Source: Oscheius dolichura
Taxonomy: Eukaryota; Nematoda; Chromadorea; Rhabditida; Rhabditidae
Assembly: GCA_932521035.1 (NCBI GenBank)
Contig: OW051497.1
Coordinates: forward strand, 1,488,001-1,552,000
Reading direction: 5' to 3'
DNA: 64,000 nt
Numbering within the stretch: position 1 is the stretch's first letter; each line of letters opens with the position of its first letter. Below are positions 47,986 to 57,774 of the stretch, piece by piece. The translations under genes and the position numbers were made by a program. The notes beneath the pieces were generated by a model. The model had not been told where the DNA came from. It saw only the letters and a list, made by a program, of their open reading frames with translations, and ran no database searches.

Positions 47986-50370
47986 ATGGCAATTTTAGTC
48001 CTAACTTGGATTGTTGCCGCCTTTTTGGTGGTTCTTCTCTGCTTGACAGTCTCTGAAATCGCCTACAACTGTCAGAGGGATCAGGCTTTCCTCCGTCTCA
48101 AATGGTTGGTTTCTCACTTCCATAAATAGGTCCTGAAACGAATATAACCGTTCCTCAAAGAAAATACACTTCTTTCTGAAGTTTTAATTGATTACCGTAC
48201 CGCCTAATATATTTGGGTGAAGAACTCAAAATTGACAATTTTCCGTCAGAATGAGCCTCAATTCTTCTGCACAAATGTTCCAGGAGCCCAACAATTCCCT
48301 CCAAGACCCATTTATGATACTGATAATCCCGTTTTAGGGCTGAACTCCGTCAGCGTATGCTCGGCTACGAACCTCTCCCAGGCTCAGAACAGCCAACAGA
48401 ACGGCCCTCAGCCGCCTCCAGTAATCGACGAGCGCCTTGACTTCAGCAACCGCCGCGGAGACGCTCCTGATGTCCTCCCATTGAAGGAGACGCCGACCGT
48501 TCCTCCTCCCGTGGTAGAGATCGATAAGAATGAAGACAGCCACGAGAATATGGAGACCGACTTTCGATTTGGATTTCTCCGTCAACTTTTGGAGGGAATG
48601 AGGAAGAAGGCCGAAGAGATGGGACTGACGGGAGATATGCAGGTCCATGTGATTGAAGTCAAACCAAAGGGAATGGGAATGGATGAGGTAGTCTCGAGAC
48701 GATTGACGGTTACTGTAATGTCTGTTAGAACAGCCGCGCATTCCAAGATGGCTTTGGAGAGGTGGCCGTTCCTAAACAAGCTTTCGGTCCTCACCCGAAT
48801 GAGGAGGACTACGACAACTGGGAGACGTGAGTTTTAACTTCTACAGTACTTCAGTCCTTTAATTATTTTCTATCTAACATGTTTCATCCTCCTAATTCAG
48901 CATGAGGCAACAGATGCCACCTCCTCCTCCCCCTTCTCCTATGCTTGCCTGGGAATTGGAAAGACCTTTCCCTTTCCATAGAAATAGGTGTCTCCTCTTC
49001 TTACTGTAATTTCCATATTAAACTGTTCAGATTCCCCGAATTTGAAAACCGCGGCCCCTTCCCCATGGGACCTTTTGATAATTTCCCCCCGTTAGCAGCT
49101 CATGCAACCACAGGGTCCGTTCTTCTTTGCCGATGCTCCTCACGAAAGAAAAGACTTCTTCGCTCCCCCTCCCCATAGAATGGTCCGTTTTTTAAATCCC
49201 GAACGGAAAGATGTTTAGCCCTGGCCACAGCAGCAGCCCCAATGGGTCCAGCCATGGAACCAGCCACAGCAGCAGATGCAGAACAACTGGCAACCCCAGC
49301 AGCAACAGCAGAATATCCCACAGTGGAATAACCAATAAAACCAGGAGGGATCCCTCGGCCAGCAGAACCAGTTCCCCTTCCCGCCTGTGCAGAACCAGGC
49401 TCCGATTGTCTTCCCCCAGCCGCAGCAACAACAGCCACAGCCGTGGTACATGCCGGAGGAGCCGAAGTGGAACAACGACTGGGCCAAGCAGGACAACCTC
49501 CCGATGCAGCCTCATCCAACCGCTAGCCAGATCCAATGGGTCGATAGAACTGCCGGAGAAGAGAACCAGGGTATTGACAACTTCGAGAAACAGGTAGAGC
49601 CACAGTTAGACAGCTGGAAAGCCGATGATATTGTAGGAACGTTTCAATGGACCCGCTATCGATGTGGCGATGGATGAGGAGTCAAGCGAGGTGGTGAAGC
49701 CCGATTTCAAGGTGAATTCATGGCAGCACACTCAGCCAAAGTCGGCCGAAGACATTCCAGTTGTTAGTTTTGTAACTTTTAAAAAGAACAGAGAGCAAAT
49801 TTTGAGAATTACTGTAAATCTCCATTTTCCCCGCCAATCAGCTAAATTTGAATAAAATCCTGCCGGAAAGGGCGCGGATCTGGTGAATCAATTTATGTTG
49901 AGCTGTATTTTTACTTTCGAACCACAAAAGAAGCATTAAAATGCTACAGTAACCCAAGGCAGCCTGGAAGCCGCGCGCAGGTTCTATTCTTGGTGAAAAA
50001 GCGTTGAAATGACTGTAAATGGCGTTCCGGAAGGGGTAGAAGGGGCTTTCCTCGAGTTTTTAGGATAAACGGGATTCTACCGTAATCCATGCGCCCTTGA
50101 GAAACTTAATCACAAAATAGGAGTGTTTACGCGGTCTTAGTCTGTTATTTTCAGAGCGCCCCAGTAGTTTCATCGGATGCCATCGTCAACAACAAGGACT
50201 TTCTCCCGATCCGTGAAGATCCCCTCCGAAATGTCCAATCCGATGCTCACAGTGGAGAGAACCTCAACAACCAGCCAATTGTCGCGTCTCATGACGATGC
50301 CGTCGAACTGGCGAAGAAGTTCAACTCTCCCTTCTTCCAAATTGACGATCCCAACAGTTTCTGTCATTAA
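47986..50370 (+). CDS. Gln/Pro-rich single-pass protein, frame broken
   Basis: Exon 1 (47986-48104) encodes an N-terminal membrane anchor or signal (MAILVLTWIVAAFLVVLLCL). The following exons are approximately 48338-48687, 48729-48826, 48901-48987, 49031-49182, 49219-49762 and 50155-50370 (stop TAA). The middle has a helical block (GFLRQLLEGMRKKAEEMG), then Pro-rich and Gln/Trp/Pro-rich stretches (PWPQQQPQWVQPWNQ; FPQPQQQQPQPWYMPEE) and an acidic end (FFQIDDPNSFCH). Three exons (48338-48687, 49031-49182, 49219-49762) are each one base too long to keep frame. A TAA interrupts the Gln-rich run near 49338 (QWNNQ-stop-NQEG). I infer a decaying gene or sequence errors. Function unknown. Confidence 0.6.
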
Positions 50371-51823
50371 TTTATTCTCTCTCTTGTCCACATTCATCAA
50401 GTGTCCTTAGGGATCTCCCACCATTCTCTTCCTCTCTCTCTCTGTCTCCACTTATTTTACTGGTTCTGTCCGAGTGTGTGTTGTGTGTGATACTGTAGTC
50501 ATCTGGTCCCCTCTCCTCTTCCCCCTCTTCCCAATTGTTAAAGGGAGCCTCCGGAAACAAAAATCGCGCCTACAGTACGCCAAGCCGAGACCTGATTTTT
50601 TGTTTCCGGAGGCTCCCTTTAAAAACACAAAATTGAAACAACATTTGTAGAGAAACACAAAAAATTGTAAATATATTTAGAATACAACGAATGTTGTCTT
50701 CAAAAAATAAAGAAATTCTGATCTATTCGCAGATTTTTATGTTGTACGCCAAGGGAATAGGAATTGAAAGACAAGGCTAGCTTTTCTCTTCCGAATAGAG
50801 ATTCAACCCAATTTGGTTCCCCTTTCATTCTTTTCAGAACTACCGAAATTTTCAAAAAGAAAGCGAAAATAGAATGGTCAAAAGCGCGAATTTTTCGTGT
50901 TAACTGATTTCAAACGGTCCAAAAACGGATTATCTAGAAAATTGAATTTCCCATGGGAAACGAGAAGGCAACGGTTGAAAGTTGAACCATACCAAAATGG
51001 GCAAAAAAAGGTCTTCCATCTGACCTGTGTGAGCTGTTTTAGGGCGGCACTCAATTGGAAAGAAGGGTTTTCAAAGCGCCAACGGATAATGGAAAATAGG
51101 CTTGGCGCATCACGGAAAAGCGGTGGAAATGAAGAATTGAATTTTAAAGTTAATGAGAATTCAAATTTAAATTAGAAACGACTGCCAAAAGGTAAAAAGG
51201 CATTGGTACTGAGGCCAGAAATGTTGCTTGGAAGCATTTTCGCAGAATATTTCAACTTTGGACTCATTCTTACTCTCAAACTTAGCGGTTTCGTGGATTG
51301 TCTTGTAGAGTTCCGTATGCAGCGTCATAATGGAGTAAACCTAGTTATTTGAAAGCGCCAGGCGGTTCTTGTACAGTCGAACTCTAGTTTTCTTGCTCTC
51401 AAGGCTATCGTGTTCTTTGCTGCAGTCTTATCTTTTTTGCGCTCATTTTTGTAAGCAGAGCGCATAGGCAGGAACGTCTTTACAAGGAGAACAAGCCGAG
51501 TTACACTAAAAACGGCCACCAAACAATGCGCTCATCCCTTTTTGCGTCTTAAAAGGTCTCCCACTCGTCCCTCTCCCTTTCTACATCGATAGAAGTCCCG
51601 AACACTGTGTTGGCACGTTGAAATAAGCAAATTCTCCGCAATTTCGTTCCCTTTTCTTTCCTTCTTGAACGGCCGAAATTTCAAAAAAGAAAGCGAAAAT
51701 GACCCTTTTTCGGTAATTTTCAAAAATGAACCCGTCACAAGCGAGATTACCACCGGTCAAATGCTCTAAAACAGGACGAGAAAGGGGTTTTCCGTATTTT
51801 TACCGGATTCTACCGGATCCCCC
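50371..51823. other. Intergenic with repeats
   Basis: It holds a perfect inverted repeat (50538-50622) and a direct repeat of the motif CGAAATTTTCAAAAAGAAAG, seen near 50.85 kb and 51.68 kb in the same orientation. No gene was found. The last part is promoter of the receptor gene at 51917. Confidence 0.65.
50538..50622. repeat. Perfect 26-bp inverted repeat with short loop
   Basis: TTAAAGGGAGCCTCCGGAAA... and its exact reverse complement, ending at 50622, flank a ~32 bp loop. It can form a stable hairpin in DNA or RNA. It lies about 170 bp after the stop of the Gln/Pro-rich gene, possibly in its 3' UTR. Confidence 0.92.
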
Positions 51824-51830
51824 TATAAAA
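51824..51830 (+). promoter_or_regulatory. TATA box of receptor L-domain gene
   Basis: TATAAAA lies 87 bp before the start codon, followed by a short direct repeat (GGTCAGTCAGTCGGTC). No acceptor close to the ATG was seen, so the transcript may keep its own 5' end. Confidence 0.5.
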
Positions 51831-51916
51831 GGACGCGGTCAGTCAGTCGGTCTTCAGTTCTGTCTTCCCTTCTCCTGGTAGAAGGTCGTCTCCACCAAAA
51901 GTAGCCGACTTTCAAG

Positions 51917-54900
51917 ATGAAGTGCTGGTGGCTGCGCGTCTTCTGGAGCGCCGTCGCGTTTTCCGTCTTCTTGGCTGGCGGAGCGGCAGCAGCACCCGTA
52001 CCACCAGCATGTATGGAACTTCAAGATTTGGAATAATTCTGGCGTTTATAGGCAATCGAATTCTAGACAACACACCCTTTGTCGATTGGAAAGATTGTAC
52101 TCCTCAGTCTGATTTGGGTAACACGGCAACATTTATCCGGCTGGACTTCTCTAAAGTGGATGAAAATGATATTAATATTTTATTCGGTAAGGCCCCGGTA
52201 TGTTTATACATGAAAACTTTTAATCTGATTTGTAGAGTCAACTTGTTGCTGGAATAAAAATTGTTGGGAATGAAAAGCTGCAGACTCTAAACTTCGGGAA
52301 TATAGAACAATGGGGGGCTAGATCCATGAACATAGGTATCATCTCGTTCATTTCCACATCTCAGCCCGTTTCAGACGCTCTTTTCATTGAAATTGTCAAC
52401 AATCCCTATCTGGAAAAAATTGTATGGAAAATGACAAATATAGATCCAGAGAAGTCTTTCCAAGTACTCGTCTACAACAATCCGAAGCTTAATTTGACCG
52501 ACGCAACAGTTGATTTGATGATGAACAAAGCTAACCCTGCCATCTCCTATATTGAACGGGAGCTTGGAGGTATCGTTTCATCTAATTCTAACTAACACCA
52601 GTTACAGTATGCACCTTCGAGAATCCAAAAGATCGGACCAAATATGAGCAGCCCACCAAAGAATTTTTGAGCTCGTGTGAAGTCGTCAAGGGAGATTTGG
52701 ATTTGGAGAAGATGACACTACCGAAGACACCAGTCAAATTATACTCGAATAAAGGCGGCTGTCTTCGTCTGGTCAAAGTGGACACGAGCCAGGGTCAGAT
52801 AATCTACAGCCCCAAAAATGGAAGTATGACGTGTGGACACGGCAGTCTCTCTTCCGAGTTCAAGAATAATCTCAATTTGTGTGGACAGAAGGTGGTCGAC
52901 TTGGAGGGAGCTCCACAGAAGCTGCAGTGAGTTCGACATTCTTGTTTATCTCACTCTGTAGCTACAGTAATCCCATTAATCTCAATATTTCAGCCATTTC
53001 TTGTGATCAGACCAAAGCCAACGACAAATACTACCGATGCAATAAGATCAACGCTGCCGCTGACATTTCCCGCTGGTTCACGGATTCTAATTTGAAGGAG
53101 AATCAAGAGCGTCTGACGTCGGCCGATGACACTGTTACCGTCCAAGCCATTACCCTTGACCAACTCACCCTGCCAAACCTGGAAACTGCTTCTCGTAAGT
53201 TTTAATAAGCAGAAGTATGCTAAACTTTCATTACAGATCTCAAATTTGTCAACAATTCAAACCTAAAGGAGATTCTTTTGCCCAAGTTAAACTCCCTGAC
53301 AAAGCTAACCGTGCTGAATAACCCCCAGCTGTCCAAAATTATTATCTTAGTAACTCCAAGCGATATGGCCGCCTCTACGGTTGAGTGTTACCAGCGCTCT
53401 GTCGTCACGGATGTGTACAGTGATTAAAGGACCGCTGGAATTGAATGGATTGGCGTATAATATCGACCCGAAAGATGTACACGTGAGGGAAATTGAAGGC
53501 TGCGTCACAGTGAAGAACACCCAGCTGACGAATTTGGACTTTTTGGCAAAGGTCAAATATACCAAGTGCCCCCCAGGAAAACAGCATACCTTGGAGGACA
53601 ACTCGGAGCTGTGTCTTCCGAGTTTTCTGACAAATGTTCTCACGAAGGAAAAGTGGAAAACGAGCGGCTGTGGTTAGTTTCTTGTTCGTTTTGGGTACCA
53701 AACATTTCGGTATTCAGGTCCTCCCTGTAAGGATTTGACAAAGGCCGGCTGCACAGTATTTGATGGAAATCTGGTCATCACCAGCAGCACGTCTGCCAAC
53801 CTGCTCACGGACCTGGAAATTGTCAGAGGAAGCCTCATGATCGATGGCACGAACCACATTAGTCTGGACTTTCCGAAGTTGCTGGAGATTACCGCCACCA
53901 AAGGTTCGAATTCACCCAATTAGCGGGAAATAGTCCGTTTCAGCTCCCTCCGAGTCACCAACAACGCCCAGCTGAAATCGCTGAAGATGCCCAAGTTGGC
54001 CACGATTACCGTACCCGGTGGTGGAATGCAGATTGAGATCTCGGGCAATCCCCTCCTGACCAATGTGAATGAATTTGTTCCCGCCGGTCTCCAGGGCCAG
54101 TGCACCAACAAGAAGCCCACCAAATGTTTCAATCAACCTGTTGGAAGTGCAAAGCTGACACCAGGGAAGGGCTCTTCTTTTTCTCGGCTAATTTTCTTTT
54201 TTTAGGTTTCTACGAACAGCACGAAATGTGGATTTGGATAGGCAGCGGTGTAGTGCTTGCTATCCCTGCCGTGGTAACTTTCATCTGGTGCTACTGCTAC
54301 AGAGAAAAGTACTGTTTCTGTTGCAAGAAGAAGATAGCTGAAAAGGAAGAGGAACTCAGCGGGGAGATATTTGAGAAAAATGAGACCACTGTAGAGATGA
54401 GGACAGCAATTGAAGGAACGACGCCGGATAAAAAAAGCAGGAATCAGATGAGAGAGTGGTGCCCTCGAGAGCAAATCAAGAAGTGTCTATCTTTGGCTCG
54501 CACTCAAGTCGATGGGATGTATGATTCGAAATTCCTGAAGTGGTTTGAAAAAGAGAAAGTTTTCATGCCGGCAACTGACTTTATATTTCTTCTTCACGCT
54601 ATAGAAGGCTTTGACCGCTGTTATTATGATTTACGTAGCCATTCGATTTTCCAGGAGACAAAAGTCGAAGAACCAGAAAATAGTAAGGTTTTTTGTATTT
54701 ACCCGTTGTGTATAAAACCCAATTCGAAATTGGCTTCTATGGGGCGAATTCGTTTATAAACGAGGTGGGATCGGAGCCGTGGCCCCCCTGTATGAAAAGC
54801 CTGGAGCCCCCGGGCCAGGGAACCGTCTTTGTTTGTTGCGGCCAACAAAACCCCACGAGATTTTACGAATTCGATCTATTCCCTTGCTGCTTCTTAATTG

Positions 54901-56826
54901 TTCTGGCTACAATTAATTATGACTTATTTAGGTCTTTCTGCTTTCCACGGTAATATCTTCTTCATCTCAAGCACGTATCCCGAATATGGCAAAAAATTTC
55001 CTGAATTGATAACGAGTAGATTACTACCTACATCCCATCCCAAGCATTGTAATTTCTTACATATTGGAGGGGAAGGCTTTTTAAATAACCGTGACCCAAA
55101 TAAGGTAAGCAATTTACCATATAATTAATATAGAGGCAATTCAGGAGCATATAAAAGCAGCACCTGATGCTGGTGACGCTGTCACAAATGAATTTGGAAT
55201 AAAAAGCCAGCAAATTATCACTAGCTTTTTTTAAAAGACTATAATGGCTTCATCGAGATGAATGAGATCAAGCTACCGGAACACCTTCCCGGCAATCATA
55301 AAGAAATTTCACAATATCCCTGGTATGAGATGATCTTTGTTGCTTGGAAAAACAACATGCCAATCCATACGAACGTGGTGGAATATTTATACCTGATCCA
55401 TATGTTCTTATTTACACTGGAAATGTTATATCGGCCTGCTCTTCCTGCCTCCATGGCCGCCGCCGCCTTCTCTAATTATACTTTATGGGAGAAGATCTAC
55501 AAGAAATGTAAAAGTCTCTTCAATCTCAAAGATATGCGCGAGATGATGGGTCCCGAAAATCAGCAGCTAATGGATAAGAGGAAGGATACTGCCATGAGAG
55601 CCTGCCATGAGAGCCAAGATTGAGTTGATGGAACAGGCGGATAAAGAATATGGTACAATAAGGGATGGACTAAAGTATACATGGAAGAAGAAGTGCCAAC
55701 AATGTGGAAAAGAGCATAATTTTACGGAGAAGATTCAAAAAACTGTGCCAGAACCAGAAGCGCACTACATGGCCCGTTTTAAGAAATACTGTATACCTGA
55801 TGATAAGAAGGATTCATACAATTCGATCTTCCGAGATGGCGTCATGACTACCAAGGGCTGTTTTGTGGCATTGATGGAAATCTCAAAATGCTTTCTTCGA
55901 CCAATGTTTGAGCTTCGACGACTATTTGTAGAGGGCCGGGAGAAAGGCAGGCCACTTGTTTTTGTTTCTTTTAACAGCTGCCTCCTTTTTAGCATTTGAT
56001 CTGACTCCCATCGACTTTGATCTGTACCTTACTCTGCCCGAGTACCCAATGCTTGCGGATCGATTGGTCAGAGCTTTGCACAGGAAGAAGCTGCTAATTT
56101 CGAAAGAATTGGAGTCACTCGAAGCAGAAGAAAAGGAACAATTGGCTAATGCTGAAAACTGTATTGATGCGGAAAAGAAAACCCAGTTGAAAAGGGCTGC
56201 TCAAAAAGTTAGAGTAGACATTAATCGGAGATTTGTCTGCCTTCTGCACATTGGAACGCCATTTTTAAAATTGGAATACTTACAGCAAGCTTTTGATGAG
56301 GTAGGCGGATACTACCGGAAATTTACTTGCTTTTTTAGATTTCATCGATGGAGTTTTGTATGGGAACTAGCCAGAAGGAGGCCAAGTGTGGTGACGAAGT
56401 GTATAAAGTGGATGAAATCTCGCAACAATTGAAACTTCGCTATGTTATCGAGAAAACGAAATATGGAGCTGATAGTGAGCTGACGGAAATTGAACTGGCC
56501 TCCTGTGTTCGAAAAGGCATCAAGAAAGCTTCAGAGATCAACTGGTATGCGCTGGTCTTTTTCGCTCTGGAACACGGCGTCATCATTCATACGGACGTCC
56601 CCGAATACTATCAAATGATCCGAATGGTAAAATTTGCCTTGGAAGTGATGCTTCGACATACGGGAAAGAAGTACAATAAGTCGAATGAAGATCTCTGGGA
56701 AGAGGTCTACTCGAAGTGTAAGGCTGAATACAACCCGGATGATAAGCCATCGATGCCTGTTTCCCAGTGAGTAACACCGGCGACTAGCGGCTGATATCTG
56801 ACCATTTCAGGGATATGTTTGCGTGA
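51917..56826 (+). CDS. Multi-L-domain transmembrane receptor, frame broken
   Basis: About 15 exons: 51917-52010, 52052-52197, 52236-52569, 52608-52926, 52968-53194, 53237-53672, 53718-53903, 53934-54146, 54206-54682, 54932-55104, 55145-55172, 55238-~55945, 55993-56300, 56339-56766 and 56811-56826. A signal peptide (AVAFSVFLAGGAAAA) precedes repeated receptor L-domain units with C-x-V-[VIF]-x-G-x-L-x-[LI] (CEVVKGDLDL, CTVIKGPLEL, CTVFDGNLVI) and Leu-rich strands. This matches the nematode IRLD type related to the EGF/insulin receptor ectodomain. One TM segment (WIWIGSGVVLAIPAVVTFIW) and a Cys-rich juxtamembrane stretch follow, then ~700 cytoplasmic residues with no kinase motifs but a repeated helical module. 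Breaks: +1 base in exon 53237-53672; a 13-bp duplication at 55589; a 30-bp intron at 53904; and a junction near 55945 needing a GC-AG intron. Confidence 0.7.
55589..55614. repeat. Exact 13-bp tandem duplication in coding sequence
   Basis: CTGCCATGAGAGC occurs twice in immediate succession (55589-55601 and 55602-55614). With one copy, the frame runs on from KRKDTAMRA to KIELMEQADKEYG. With two, the upstream frame stops at TGA (ESQD-stop). Replication slippage is the simple cause. Confidence 0.95.
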
Positions 56827-57619
56827 TGGAATCTTGTACGCAGGATTCACGAAGGGAGCCGGCATTTGAATCGATTCTGTTTGTGATTGATGGCTCCAAT
56901 TCAATTAATTCAAACGATCCTCAGAATTTCCAAAGGGTGCGCCCTGTTTTTTTTTTCTTCTGGAATAACACAATATTTAGATGGCTGACTTTCTCTATGC
57001 TGCTAAAGCGTGGTTGCCCAGGATGTCTCGTATATTTTTCTTACAATATGGTTGGATTGTTACTACACCACATTATGGTTATTGGGCTGAAAGAACCGGA
57101 GCAAACTGGTCCGATGATGAATATTACAAAGCAGCACATTGTGCTCTCTCAAAATATATCGATGGGTGGACACCAACCTATACGGCTATTAATGAAATGC
57201 AATGGTGGTGGGGACTGCGCCCTGATGCTAATCCTCAGTCTCGAACAGCTCTAATGATTATTATTACCGATGGAGAGCCCACGCAAGACAATTTTCTATA
57301 TGATAGACAAAATATAATTGATCGGGTCGGTTTTTTTTAAGATTATAGAGAGTAGCTGAAATCCCCCTGTTGTACAGAATTATAAAATATACATTAATAT
57401 TTTTAGTGCCGTGCAAATGGTATCACTATTAAATATGTGGCAGTAGGTAACGTAAACCGTCATTATATGGAGATGGATGTAGGCAATGAGGATATCATCG
57501 CAATGGCCGATTACGAGGAGTTGAAGAACAAGCTGGAAGACAATCTGATAGAGATCACCAACTGTGTCGCCCTCAAGAAGGAACAAATCGACGAGGCCAT
57601 GAATCGAGGCTATGAATAA
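56826..57619 (+). CDS. VWA-domain protein, intact MIDAS
   Basis: Three exons, 56826-56936, 56981-57325 and 57407-57619, encode 222 residues with no frame break. The metal-binding site of von Willebrand A domains is complete: DGSNS (D-x-S-x-S) in FVIDGSNSINS, the Thr in GWTPTYTAIN, and the Asp in IIITDGEPTQ. A CRANGITIKYVAVG strand and a DYEELKNKLEDNL helix follow. No signal peptide was seen. The ATG overlaps the last base of the stop of the upstream receptor gene (TGATG). An alternative splice (donor at CCT/GTTTCC near 56757) would fuse the VWA domain in frame to the receptor tail. It is either a separate downstream cistron or the receptor's C-terminal domain. AATAAA lies at 57701. Confidence 0.8.
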
Positions 57620-57700
57620 AGCGTGCCCTGGCAGCCGATACGAGGTTTTTTTTTCACTAATGCCGGCAAAATGAGAAATCATTTTTCAAGGATACTCGTT

Positions 57701-57706
57701 AATAAA
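57701..57706 (+). terminator. Poly(A) signal of VWA gene
   Basis: AATAAA lies 82 bp after the stop. A further AATAAA occurs near 57758, just before the convergent minus-strand gene ends. Confidence 0.65.
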
Positions 57707-57774
57707 TCCTCGCCGTGCAAAGACTTTCTATATTTTCCCTGTACTTACGTAGATAATAATAAACGTTTTTAATT

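Noticed and set aside
49100-49536. Minus-strand frames rich in Ala, Cys, Trp or Leu
   Set aside because: These are antisense shadows of the Gln/Pro-rich repeats on the plus strand.
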